32,736 nt of DNA, taken from contig DFYU01000159.1 in the NCBI GenBank assembly GCA_002383415.1, positions 1 to 32,736 of the forward strand, in the 5' to 3' direction. The position numbers and the translations under genes are program-made. A model generated the notes under the pieces. The model was not told the DNA's origin, made no database searches, and saw only the letters and a list, made by a program, of their open reading frames with translations. Origin of the DNA: Geobacter sp. UBA4074 (GTDB taxonomy: Bacteria > Desulfobacterota > Desulfuromonadia > Geobacterales > Pseudopelobacteraceae). The stretch's first letter is position 1, and each line of letters begins with the position of its first letter. This document shows positions 24,822 through 32,721 of this stretch, piece after piece.

Positions 24822-26234
24822 TTAAACTTCCCGCTGTCTCAAGCGCTTGGATAGTGCTGGCTGGGAGATGCCCAGCATGCGGGCAGCAATGGTCTGGTTA
24901 TTGTTGCTGCGGGCCAATGCCTCTGCAACCAACAGCTCTGCTGCCTCGCTGAAGGTTGGCAATTGCTGACAGCAGGCAAACGGATTGCGCCGTTCTCCAT
25001 CCTCCAACGGCTGAACCGTCCCGGTGTCGGCACCGATGGCGGTGACGAAGCTGTCCATGGACAGTACACCGCTGCTGTGCAGGCTGACCGCATCGTAGAC
25101 CAATGCCTTCAGCTCGCGCACATTACCGGGAAAGGAGTAGGTGGCCAGTAACTGGGCCAGTTCACGGGGCGGGGTCGGTTTCTTCTTACCCAGCGTCTGG
25201 GCCGCCTCGGCCAGGAAGTGCTCCAGCAACAGGGGGATGTCGCACCGCCGCTCCCGCAGCGGCGGCAGTTGTAGCTGATGGGTGCGCAGGCGGTAGTACA
25301 GGTCACGCCGGAACTGACCGGCCGCCTCACGGGCCGCCAGGTTAGCGTGGGTTGCCACCACCACCCGGGCCCGCAGCCGCTTGGGACGGTCGCTGCCCAA
25401 GGGGAAATACTCGCCTTCCTGCAACAGGCGCAATAATTTGACTTGAGAGGGAATTCCAAGATCACCGATCTCATCCAGAAACAGGGTGCCGTCGGCTGCC
25501 TCCTCGATCATCCCCTTGCGCGGCTGCTCGGCCCCGGTGTAGGCGCCGCGCAGGTGACCAAACAGGGTGTCGCTGAAGATGGTGTCGTCCAGGCCGGCAA
25601 CATTGACTGCCACCAGCGGCCCTTTGCAACCGCTTAACCTGTGGGCGGCCTTGGCCAGTAGTTCCTTGCCTGTGCCGCTTTCGCCGGTGATCAAGAGTGG
25701 CTGGGGACTTTTGGCCACCGCCTCCACATAGGCAAAGCGGGCCAGCATCCCCGGATCGGCCGTCACCAGTCCGCTGAACGCCTCGGGATGCCGCAACCCT
25801 CCCGAGATCAACCGGTTGCTCACCTCGCGGTTCTCCTGCTCAAGCTGTTGCATGCGGATCGCCCGCAGCACGCCGCCCACCAGCCGGTCTTCCTCCACCG
25901 TTTTGACAAAGTAGTCGAAGGCGCCCAATTTTATGCACTTAACCGCCGTCTCCACCTGATTCAGACCGCTGATCACGATGCAGGTAACCTCTGGATACTG
26001 TTCGGCAATCATCCCCAGCAACTCTTCACCAGACAGGTACGGCATGGTCAGGTCCAGCAGCACCAGTCCGACCCCCCCTTCGGCCAGCAATCCCATCACC
26101 TGGCGGCTGTCCTGGCAACTGCGGATATTGCTGATGCCGGCTGAACGCTCCAGGGTCAGCGCCACCGAACGCAACCAGGCCGGTTCATCGTCCACCAACA
26201 GAATGCCAAAGGCGGGGTACAGGGCTTCAGTCAT
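24822..26234 (-). CDS. Sigma-54-dependent response regulator (DctD/NtrC type)
   Basis: A 470-residue enhancer-binding activator. The receiver domain (residues 10-125) has the acidic pair D15/D16, phospho-acceptor D61 (LLDLTMP) and K111. The AAA+ domain (about 155-385) has Walker A GESGTGKE (184-191), Walker B LFLDEIGD (251-258) and the sigma-54 contact loop as GAYTGA (230-235) instead of the usual GAFTGA, a conservative change. A Fis-type helix-turn-helix ends the protein (NNQTIAARMLGISQPALSKRL). It overlaps its kinase gene by 8 bases. The adjacent sigma-54 promoter of dcuB makes that gene its most likely target. Confidence 0.93.
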   Translation of the reverse strand: MTEALYPAFGILLVDDEPAWLRSVALTLERSAGISNIRSCQDSRQVMGLLAEGGVGLVLLDLTMPYLSGEELLGMIAEQYPEVTCIVISGLNQVETAVKCIKLGAFDYFVKTVEEDRLVGGVLRAIRMQQLEQENREVSNRLISGGLRHPEAFSGLVTADPGMLARFAYVEAVAKSPQPLLITGESGTGKELLAKAAHRLSGCKGPLVAVNVAGLDDTIFSDTLFGHLRGAYTGAEQPRKGMIEEAADGTLFLDEIGDLGIPSQVKLLRLLQEGEYFPLGSDRPKRLRARVVVATHANLAAREAAGQFRRDLYYRLRTHQLQLPPLRERRCDIPLLLEHFLAEAAQTLGKKKPTPPRELAQLLATYSFPGNVRELKALVYDAVSLHSSGVLSMDSFVTAIGADTGTVQPLEDGERRNPFACCQQLPTFSEAAELLVAEALARSNNNQTIAARMLGISQPALSKRLRQREV

Positions 26235-27921
26235 TGGTCAAATTCTCCGTAACAGACGGTAATAACAGGGTAACGATGGTACCCTGCCCCGGCGTTGAGT
26301 CAAAGTTCAAACTGCCACCATGTTCCTTGACGATGCCGCTGGAAACCGACAGGCCCAGGCCGGTGCCGCCGCTCTCCCGCTTGGTGGTAAAGAAAGGATC
26401 GGTCAGGCGGGCCAGATGTTCAGGGGCGATGCCGCTGCCTTCGTCCCGCAGGGTCAGGCCGACTGACGGGCCGGCCGGGTCGCAGAATGTGGTCAGAGAG
26501 ATCCCCCGACTGCTGTCCGGTAGTGCCTGACAGGCGTTCAGCAGCAGATTGACCAGCACCTGCTCGATCCGCTGACGGTTGCCCCACACCGGGGGCAACT
26601 GCTCGGCATAGCTGGCCTCGAACCGGTCAGTGGCGGTCCGCAATGAACGTTCCACCAGCCGCACCGCGGTTTGCGCCACCTCGTTCAGATCGATCTCCTC
26701 CTGGGTGGCACGGTCATCCCGTCGGGCAAAATCCTTGAGATCCTCCACAATCCGCTTGATCCGTTTGGCGCCGTCGTGCATCTCGTCAAGCAGATGGGGC
26801 AGCTCCTGCCGCATCCGGCTGTAGGGCAGCCCCCCCAGATCAAAATCACCTTGCTGCTGGTAGCGTTCCTCCAATAATTCACTGGCGTCGGCATAGACCT
26901 CTTTCAGGATCGGCATATTCAACAGAATCAGTCCGTTGGGGTTATTGATTTCATGGGCCACCCCTGAAACCAGAATCCCTAGTGCCGCCATCTTGTCGGC
27001 CTGGACCAGCTGCTGCTGGTTGAGGCGCAGTTCTTCCAGGGCAGAGCTGAGCGAGGCGGTACGCTGGGTCACCTTTCGACGCAGCGAATAGCTCCAGAGC
27101 ACCGTCCCACCCAGTACCACAATTAGCGGCGTTGCCAGAATCGCTGCGGCTTTGAGCGCCTCTTGCCAGGTCGGCTTGGCCGGCTCCAGCACCCCCAACC
27201 ACTTGGCATGAATGGTATCGTACTGGCCGGTCTTTTTGAGAATCGCCAGACCCTCGGTAAAACGGGCCAGCAGTTCGGCATTGCCCTTGCGCACTCCGTA
27301 CCCGTACCTCTGGGAGGCGATGCTGCGAGCCACCGGCACCAGGTTAGTCAATTTGTACTCACGGATGATGTACATACCCGGCACCATCGCCACCACCGCG
27401 TAGTCACACTCCCCTGCAGCCAACAGGCGCAGGGCGTCGGCCGGGGTGGGGGTCGGCACCAGATTTTTGCCATAGCCCATGGCGGTGAGCTGTTCATGCA
27501 TGATGCCGTCGCGGTGCAAGGTCACCCGTTTACCCTGCAGATCGGTCAGGGTGCTGACGGCCGGAGTCTCCTTGCGGGCAAAGATGGCGTGATTGACAAT
27601 GGTATGGGGCGGGGTGAAATCGATGCTGGCGGCCCGCGGCTCGGACCAGGAAATACCCTGCAGCAGATCGATCCGACCGGCCTTCAGGTCGCTTAGCTGT
27701 TCCGACCAGCCACCCAGCCGGAACTCAACCTGCAAGCCCATTACCTCGCCGATGGCCCGGGTCAGCTCAACATTGTAGCCGGCCGGCTTGCCCTGTTTGT
27801 CGATGAATTCGTAGGGCGGGTAGTCGCGGTCCCCACCCACAACCAGCGGCTTGGCAAGCGCCTGGTCTGCGAGGCAGCACTGTATCGCCACGACGACGAT
27901 GATCCGCATCAAAATTCCCAC
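26227..27921 (-). CDS. Hybrid solute-binding-domain sensor histidine kinase
   Basis: A sensor kinase of about 564 residues. After a signal peptide it carries a complete family 3 solute-binding domain (about residues 25-245: VVGGDRDYPPYEFIDKQGKPAGYNVEL, DLLQGISWSEPRA, and a final KTGQYDTIHAKWLG). Then come one membrane helix (255-278), a short coiled coil, the HisKA dimerisation helix with phospho-acceptor H323 (GVAHEINNP) and an ATPase domain (RDEGSGIA, TTKRESGGTGLGLSV). Family 3 domains usually bind amino acids or small carboxylates. The GTG start at 27921 sits 5 bases after AGGAGG; TTG at 27942 and ATG at 27909 are alternatives. It should phosphorylate the regulator encoded downstream. Confidence 0.92.
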   Translation of the reverse strand: MGILMRIIVVVAIQCCLADQALAKPLVVGGDRDYPPYEFIDKQGKPAGYNVELTRAIGEVMGLQVEFRLGGWSEQLSDLKAGRIDLLQGISWSEPRAASIDFTPPHTIVNHAIFARKETPAVSTLTDLQGKRVTLHRDGIMHEQLTAMGYGKNLVPTPTPADALRLLAAGECDYAVVAMVPGMYIIREYKLTNLVPVARSIASQRYGYGVRKGNAELLARFTEGLAILKKTGQYDTIHAKWLGVLEPAKPTWQEALKAAAILATPLIVVLGGTVLWSYSLRRKVTQRTASLSSALEELRLNQQQLVQADKMAALGILVSGVAHEINNPNGLILLNMPILKEVYADASELLEERYQQQGDFDLGGLPYSRMRQELPHLLDEMHDGAKRIKRIVEDLKDFARRDDRATQEEIDLNEVAQTAVRLVERSLRTATDRFEASYAEQLPPVWGNRQRIEQVLVNLLLNACQALPDSSRGISLTTFCDPAGPSVGLTLRDEGSGIAPEHLARLTDPFFTTKRESGGTGLGLSVSSGIVKEHGGSLNFDSTPGQGTIVTLLLPSVTENLTND

Positions 27922-28085
27922 AACACCCTCCTGGCAACTCAAGTCTACCGGATTTCCTTAGAAACACAAACCAGCCAGCAGCCGCCTCAATCGCATGATT
28001 AAAAAATGCGCAACCCCTAAGCTAGTTCTAGTACCTGACCGGGAAATGCGCTATAAAAGAATCATTTTCACCTGAAAGGCCCTCT

Positions 28086-28724
28086 ATGAACCGCTTTTTG
28101 CTGCAACTGCTCTGTGCTACGCTGCTTTTGGTCGCCTCTGCCGTCCCTCTGCTGGCTGCCGATGAGGCAACGTCGGCCCCTATCACCGCCACCCCCCCCT
28201 TAAGTCTGTTGCCGACGTTGCCGGTTACCACGCCAGCTCCTGCTTCAGTCACTCCCACAGCGCCCAGCGCCAGACTGGGCCTGGTGGATATCAACCGTAT
28301 CTCGGCCGAATCAGCCCTGGGCAAAGCAGCCCAGGCCCAGGTCAAGGCGCAGCAGGCCAAACTTCAGAAGCAGGTCGACGCTAAAAAACGCCAGCTGGAA
28401 AAGGCCAAGGCCGACATAGAGCGCCAGCTGCCGACCTTGGCGCCAGCCCAGCGGGAGGCCAAGGCTAAACAGTTTCAGAAAAAGGTTGAAGAATTCCAGA
28501 AGTTCGGCATGAACGCTGAAAAAGGGTTACTGGAGACCCAGGAGAAGCTGACCAGGGAATTGTTGGCCGCCATCGAGCAGGCAGCCACCAGGGTAGGGGC
28601 CACCAAAGGCCTGGCAGCAGTGGTGGTCAAACGTGAACTGCTCTATCTGGCCAGCGGTACAGAACCTGTCGATATCTCTGAAGACATCACCAAGCTGGTC
28701 GACGAGACCATGCCGAAAAACTAG
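28086..28724 (+). CDS. OmpH/Skp-like periplasmic protein
   Basis: A 212-residue secreted protein. A signal peptide (cleavage near residue 25, VPLLAAD) is followed by a Pro/Thr/Ala-rich segment to about residue 60, then the OmpH/Skp region. This has LGLVDINRISAESALGKAAQAQVKAQ, a long Lys/Gln/Glu-rich coiled coil (about 80-165) and a C-terminal helical cap with DISEDITKLVDETM. Skp chaperones hold unfolded outer-membrane proteins. The family is usually about 160-170 residues, so the Pro-rich linker is an extension. It lies alone among signalling genes rather than next to bamA or lpx genes. A TATAAA hexamer at 28052 may be its -10 box. Confidence 0.8.
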   Translation: MNRFLLQLLCATLLLVASAVPLLAADEATSAPITATPPLSLLPTLPVTTPAPASVTPTAPSARLGLVDINRISAESALGKAAQAQVKAQQAKLQKQVDAKKRQLEKAKADIERQLPTLAPAQREAKAKQFQKKVEEFQKFGMNAEKGLLETQEKLTRELLAAIEQAATRVGATKGLAAVVVKRELLYLASGTEPVDISEDITKLVDETMPKN

Positions 28725-28738
28725 CAGGAGCCGCAACC

Positions 28739-29917
28739 ATGAACGCCATTCTCAACCTCTACCTGCACCTCACCATCAGGACCCGCATCTATCTGCTCTG
28801 TTTCTGCTACAGCCTGTGCATCATCTTCGGTGTCGGCGCTGGACGCGAATTGTCCCTGGGACTGGCCATCGCCGCAACGGCGGCCTTTGTGCTCATCGGC
28901 GCCTTTTTCGGCGGCCTGCTGTTCTGGTCGGTCAATGATGCCCTGCAACGGATCATCGGCTACCTGACCAACATGACCCAGGGCAACCTGGCCCAGAAGA
29001 TATCGGCCAAACGCAATAACGAGATCAGCGCCATCATCCGCGCCATCGACACCCTGCAGACCGCCATGCGCGGCATGATCTCCGGCATTCAGACCACCTC
29101 AAGCCAGGTCACCAGCGCCTCGGGTCATCTGTTGACAACCGCCGGCAGCATCGCCCAGGGCACCGAACTGGCAGCCAGCCAATCCCGTTCGGCCAGCGAC
29201 TCGGTGGAACAGATGGCTGCGGCCAGCGCCGACATCTCCCGCAGTTGCTCCGAAATGGCCAGCATGGCCTCCGACGCCGAGCAGGTCTCCAGCAACGGTG
29301 AGCAGGTAATCGCCACCATGGCCAGCACCATGGAGAGCATCGAATCCCAGATGGGTCAAACCACCCAGGCGGTCAAATCCCTGGGGGACACCTCCAACAA
29401 GATTGGCGATATCATTGAAACCATTGGCGATATTGCCGACCAGACCAACCTGCTGGCCCTAAACGCCGCCATCGAGGCGGCCCGGGCCGGTGAGCAGGGG
29501 CGCGGCTTTGCCGTGGTGGCCGACGAGGTCCGCAACCTGGCCGAGCGGACCACCACCGCCACCCGCGAGATTCAGGCTATCATCACCGCCCTGCAAAATG
29601 ACGTGAAAACCGTGGTTTCGGCCATGGAGCAAAGCTCAACCCAGGTCCATGAAGGGGGGGAGGGGGCGCGGCTCTCCTGCGAAGCGATCATCTCCATCCG
29701 CCAGAAGATCGGAGCACTGCAGCAGCATGTGGCCCAGGTGGCCCAGGCCGCTGATCTGCAATCCGCCAGCACCTCCGGCATTTCAGAAAACATGCACCAT
29801 ATCACCAGCGTGATCAGCGAGGCCGCCAGCGGCGCCGAAGAGACCCGCAGTTCCGCCAATCAACTGGCCGGCTCGGCCACCGAACTGCAGCAGATGGTGG
29901 CCCGCTTTACCCTGTAG
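28739..29917 (+). CDS. Methyl-accepting chemotaxis protein without a periplasmic sensor domain
   Basis: A 392-residue chemoreceptor. Two hydrophobic segments at about residues 17-35 and 42-66 are separated by only a few residues, so there is almost no periplasmic part. A HAMP-like region follows (WSVNDALQRIIGYLTNMTQGNLAQKI). The signalling domain contains the highly conserved hairpin tip DQTNLLALNAAIEAARAGEQGRGFAVVADEVRNLAERT. There is no C-terminal CheR/CheB tether; the protein ends MVARFTL. It should couple to CheW/CheA in the cytoplasm, and its input is unknown. AGGAG 9 bases before the ATG supports the start. It lies 14 bases after the OmpH-like gene and is followed by a terminator. Confidence 0.93.
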   Translation: MNAILNLYLHLTIRTRIYLLCFCYSLCIIFGVGAGRELSLGLAIAATAAFVLIGAFFGGLLFWSVNDALQRIIGYLTNMTQGNLAQKISAKRNNEISAIIRAIDTLQTAMRGMISGIQTTSSQVTSASGHLLTTAGSIAQGTELAASQSRSASDSVEQMAAASADISRSCSEMASMASDAEQVSSNGEQVIATMASTMESIESQMGQTTQAVKSLGDTSNKIGDIIETIGDIADQTNLLALNAAIEAARAGEQGRGFAVVADEVRNLAERTTTATREIQAIITALQNDVKTVVSAMEQSSTQVHEGGEGARLSCEAIISIRQKIGALQQHVAQVAQAADLQSASTSGISENMHHITSVISEAASGAEETRSSANQLAGSATELQQMVARFTL

Positions 29918-29940
29918 TTTTCAAGTTGCCAAACGAAATA

Positions 29941-29985
29941 AAAGCCGGTCATGGGGCGTTACCCTCATGGCCGGCTTTATTTTGT
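29941..29985 (+). terminator. Intrinsic terminator after the chemoreceptor gene
   Basis: AAAGCCGG and CCGGCTTT close a long stem with a mismatched inner part (TCATGGGG / CCTCATGG), followed by TATTTTGTC. It ends the ompH-like/chemoreceptor transcript. Confidence 0.8.
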
Positions 29986-29993
29986 CTTTTTCA

Positions 29994-30022
29994 TTGACCC
30001 GGATTTTAACACGCATCATAAT
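29994..30022 (+). promoter_or_regulatory. Sigma-70 promoter of ccdAB
   Basis: TTGACC, a 17-base spacer and CATAAT give a near-consensus promoter. The -10 region lies within two ACGCAT direct repeats (30011-30016 and 30023-30028), a possible operator for autoregulation by the antitoxin. A GGAGG ribosome-binding site follows before the ATG at 30052. Confidence 0.7.
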
Positions 30023-30051
30023 ACGCATAAACAAAAACAGGAGGACGTGCG

Positions 30052-30297
30052 ATGCAGCTGGCCTATGATCATAATGCACCAAGAAAAACCGTGAATCTGA
30101 CGGTTAACAGTGAACTGCTTCGCATGATGCGACAAGAAAAATGCAATCTTTCTGCCTTTGTGGACAATGCAATAGAGGAACATCTGAAACAAAAGGAACT
30201 ACAGTGCTGGAAAGAGGAAAATCGTGCGGCTTTTGATTCGTACAACCGGATGATTGCCGAGCACGGACCTATCTCAGAAGAACTTGGGCTGCTCTAG
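30052..30297 (+). CDS. ccdA: CcdA-type antitoxin
   Basis: An 81-residue antitoxin. The N-terminal half (KTVNLTVNSELLRMMRQEKCNLSAFVDNAIEEHL) fits a ribbon-helix-helix DNA-binding domain, and the acidic C-terminal part (CWKEENRAAFDSYNRMIAEHGPISEE) matches the CcdB-binding tail. It would neutralise the toxin encoded next and repress its own promoter. AGGAGG precedes the ATG, and the stop TAG overlaps the GTG of the toxin gene by one base. The pair is lower in GC than its surroundings, consistent with acquisition by transfer. Confidence 0.9.
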   Translation: MQLAYDHNAPRKTVNLTVNSELLRMMRQEKCNLSAFVDNAIEEHLKQKELQCWKEENRAAFDSYNRMIAEHGPISEELGLL

Positions 30298-30602
30298 TGG
30301 CCCAGTTCGATATCTACCGCAATCCAATGCCGAAAAGCAGCAGACGTGCTCCATACCTGCTGGAAGTACAGAGCAATTTGGTTGATTCGGTCACAACCTG
30401 CGTCATCATTCCACTGGTGCTAGCCGACAGCTTTCTACCGGTTAAGGTACTTAACCCCACCATCACGGTGCTTGACGAGCCATACCTGCTCAGCACCGCA
30501 GAGATCACCTCCACACTACGCTCCAACCTGGGACGCCCGGTTGCCTCGGCGGCACCCTTTCGCAATGATGTCATTGCCGCCATTGACCGATTACTTGTTT
30601 AG
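30297..30602 (+). CDS. ccdB: CcdB-type gyrase toxin
   Basis: A 101-residue CcdB-family toxin beginning MAQFDIYRNPMPKSSRRAPYLLEVQSNLVDSVTTCVIIPL, the family N-terminus. It ends FRNDVIAAIDRLLV, the C-terminal helix that contacts GyrA in F-plasmid CcdB. It starts with GTG, overlapping ccdA, so toxin translation should depend on antitoxin translation. The gene looks intact. Its end overlaps the convergent uup gene by 4 bases. CcdB poisons DNA gyrase; on a chromosome such pairs may stabilise the locus or be remnants of mobile elements. Confidence 0.92.
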   Translation: MAQFDIYRNPMPKSSRRAPYLLEVQSNLVDSVTTCVIIPLVLADSFLPVKVLNPTITVLDEPYLLSTAEITSTLRSNLGRPVASAAPFRNDVIAAIDRLLV

Positions 30603-32383
30603 CGCAGCCCCTCCAACTCCTCCCAGCGGCCATAGGCCGCCAACAGTTCCGCATCCAACGCTTCCAGCCGGGCATTGAGGGTCGACACCTCAGGCCCGGC
30701 TGTTTTGTAGAACTCAGGATCGGCCAGGGTGGCATGAATCGACTCCTGTTCAGCCTCCAAACCGGCGATCCGGTCCGGCAGCGCCTCCAGTTCCCGCTCT
30801 TCCTTGAAGGACAGCTTGCGGGCCCGCTCCTTCTGCGGCTTGGCCTTCTCCGCAGCGGGCTTTGCTGCCGCCGCCGAACCGGCGGCGGTCTGCTGTTCCC
30901 GCAGCCAGTCGTCATAGCCGCCCACGGTTTCTGTCACCGTACCATCCGGATTGATGGCCAGGGTGGAGCCGACCACGTTGTTGAGGAACTCCCGGTCGTG
31001 GCTGACCAGCAGCAGGGTGCCTGAATAGTCCACCAGCAGGTCTTCCAACAGCTCCAGGGTCTCGGCGTCCAAGTCGTTGGTCGGTTCGTCTAACACCAGC
31101 AGGTTGGCCGGCCGGGTGAACAGCTTGGCTAAGAGCAGCCGATTGCGCTCACCGCCAGAGAGGATGCTGACCGGCGAACGGGCCCGCTCCGGCGAGAACA
31201 GGAAATCCTGCAGATAGCCGATAATATGGCGTGATCTTCCACCAATCACCAGGGTGTCGTTGCCTTCCCCCACGTTCTCGGCCACACTCTTGTTGGGGTC
31301 CAACTGCTCCCGCAGCTGATCCATGTAGAGCACCTCCAGCTTGGTCCCCTGGCGGATCGTGCCGCTTTGCGGCTGCAGCTCCCCCAACAGCAACTTAAGC
31401 AGGGTGGATTTTCCGGAGCCGTTGGGACCGATGATGCCGATCTTGTCGCCCCGCATGATGCTGGTGCTAAGCTGGCTTATCACCGGCCGGTCGCCATAGC
31501 CGAAGCAGACCACTTCCGCCTCCACCACCAGCTTGCCTGAGCGCTCGGCCTCCTGCAGCCGGATGGTGGCCGTGCCCTGCCGGTTGCGGCGTTGGCGGTA
31601 CTCCTCCCGCAGTGCCTTTAAGGCCCGCACCCGCCCCTCGTTGCGGGTGCGGCGGGCCTTGATCCCCTGCCGGATCCAGGCCTCTTCCTGGGCCAGCTTT
31701 TTGTCGAACAACGCCATGCGGGTGACCTCGGCCTCCAACAGCGCCTCGCGACGTTCCACAAACTGATCGTAACTACAGGAAAAGGCGAAGATTCTGCCGC
31801 GGTCCAGCTCGGCCACCCTGTTTGCCAGCCGCCGGGCAAAGGCCCGGTCGTGGGTCACGAACAGGCAGGTGGTGATGTTGCGGGCCAGGAATTCCTCCAG
31901 CCAGAGGATGGTATCAATATCCAGGTGGTTGGTGGGCTCGTCCAAGAGCAGGATATCGGGATTGCTGACCAGGGCCCGGGCCAGCAGCACCCGCCGCTTG
32001 GTACCGCCGGAGAGGGTCGCAAACTGCGCCTCGCCATCCAGATGCAGCCGGTTCAGCACCCGCTCCACCTGCTGCTCATGCTGCCATTGGTCGCTATCCG
32101 CCTGGGCGTGGGGGTGCTGGGCCACCACCTCGAAAACCGTGCCGCTGATATCCTGCGGGATATCCTGGGAGACCAGCGCCACCTTCAGCCCCTGCTGACG
32201 AATGATCTCACCACCTTCCGGCGGCAGTTCACCGGCCAGCAGCTTGAGTAGGGTCGATTTGCCGGTGCCGTTTCTGCCCAGCAGACAGAGCCGGTCGCCG
32301 GGCTCGATCTGCAGGGTAACACCGTCAAACAGGGGGGGGCCGCCAAAGGCCAGGCTGATGTCACGCAGGGTCAAAAGTGCCAT
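30599..32383 (-). CDS. uup: ABC-F family ATPase Uup
   Basis: A 594-residue soluble protein with two ABC cassettes and no membrane segment. Cassette 1 has GRNGTGKST (36-44), LSGGTKRR and LLLDEPTNHLD. Cassette 2 has GPNGSGKST, LSGGERNRL and LVLDEPTNDLD. A charged linker lies between, and a C-terminal coiled coil (from about residue 520) follows an Ala/Lys-rich hinge. This layout is that of Uup, which has been linked to ribosome function and to genome stability through DNA-structure binding. The ATG at 32383 was chosen over the longer open frame to 32494, because MALLTLRDISLAFGG is the usual start and the extension crosses the divergent promoter. It ends convergently with ccdB. Confidence 0.93.
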   Translation of the reverse strand: MALLTLRDISLAFGGPPLFDGVTLQIEPGDRLCLLGRNGTGKSTLLKLLAGELPPEGGEIIRQQGLKVALVSQDIPQDISGTVFEVVAQHPHAQADSDQWQHEQQVERVLNRLHLDGEAQFATLSGGTKRRVLLARALVSNPDILLLDEPTNHLDIDTILWLEEFLARNITTCLFVTHDRAFARRLANRVAELDRGRIFAFSCSYDQFVERREALLEAEVTRMALFDKKLAQEEAWIRQGIKARRTRNEGRVRALKALREEYRQRRNRQGTATIRLQEAERSGKLVVEAEVVCFGYGDRPVISQLSTSIMRGDKIGIIGPNGSGKSTLLKLLLGELQPQSGTIRQGTKLEVLYMDQLREQLDPNKSVAENVGEGNDTLVIGGRSRHIIGYLQDFLFSPERARSPVSILSGGERNRLLLAKLFTRPANLLVLDEPTNDLDAETLELLEDLLVDYSGTLLLVSHDREFLNNVVGSTLAINPDGTVTETVGGYDDWLREQQTAAGSAAAAKPAAEKAKPQKERARKLSFKEERELEALPDRIAGLEAEQESIHATLADPEFYKTAGPEVSTLNARLEALDAELLAAYGRWEELEGLR

Positions 32384-32402
32384 AATTTCGTCAAATCCTT
32401 GC

Positions 32403-32430
32403 TTGCATGTGTTGCTAATCGTCGTATGAT
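32403..32430 (+). promoter_or_regulatory. Sigma-70-like promoter of the small FliG-like gene
   Basis: TTGCAT, 16 bases, then TATGAT give a reasonable promoter in the 69-base divergent gap after uup. Transcription would start near 32437, inside the inverted repeat that precedes the ATG. Confidence 0.5.
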
Positions 32431-32431
32431 A

Positions 32432-32452
32432 GGCAACCATCGTGAGGTTGCC
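32432..32452 (+). repeat. Inverted repeat directly before the FliG-like start codon
   Basis: GGCAACC (32432-32438) and GGTTGCC (32446-32452) form a perfect 7-bp hairpin with a 7-base loop. The second arm touches the ATG and includes part of the GAGG ribosome-binding site, so folding would hide the site; it may equally be an operator. Confidence 0.6.
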
Positions 32453-32677
32453 ATGAACTACCGTGCCATTGCCAAAGGCTTGCTGCAGGAGCATCCCCAG
32501 ACCATCGCCGTGGCGTTGGCCCGGCTGGAGCCGGAGCAGGCCGGCGAGATCCTCAAACTGCTGCCGACCTTTATCCAGGCTGATCTGGTGACCCGCATCG
32601 TGCAGATCGACCAGCTGCCGGCTGAGGTCGTTGCAGAGATCGACGCCCTGCTTTACCAGCTGCTGCGCCTGCGCTAA
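32453..32677 (+). CDS. 74-residue protein resembling part of the FliG middle domain
   Basis: A small protein, MNYRAIAKGLLQEHPQTIAV..., that closely follows the FliG middle domain. EHPQ (residues 13-16) is the FliM-contacting motif of FliG, and it is followed by ALARLEPEQAGEILKLLPTFIQADLVTRIVQIDQLPAEVVAEI, which matches the helices after EHPQ. Full FliG is about 330 residues; here the N-terminal, C-terminal and charged motor helices are absent. The ATG at 32453 with GAGG upstream is preferred over the open frame to 32399. It has its own promoter-like sequence and is transcribed away from uup. It could be a free-standing binding module or a leftover of a fliG copy; function is unknown. Confidence 0.7.
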   Translation: MNYRAIAKGLLQEHPQTIAVALARLEPEQAGEILKLLPTFIQADLVTRIVQIDQLPAEVVAEIDALLYQLLRLR

Positions 32678-32708
32678 CTATCCAATTCCTTGAATACAAT
32701 CGTGAATC

Positions 32709-32721
32709 GTGCTATCAGCAC
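32709..32721 (+). terminator. Short hairpin after the FliG-like gene
   Basis: GTGCT-ATC-AGCAC is a perfect 5-bp stem 31 bases after the stop, with a T-run (ATTTTTG) some 10 bases later. It is a weak terminator candidate at the window edge. Confidence 0.3.

Noticed and set aside
27943..28085. Direct repeats AAATGCGC (28004 and 28044) and CTAGTTCTAG between the kinase and ompH-like genes
   Set aside because: Short and unaccompanied by a clear promoter pair; they may be chance in a 140-base gap.
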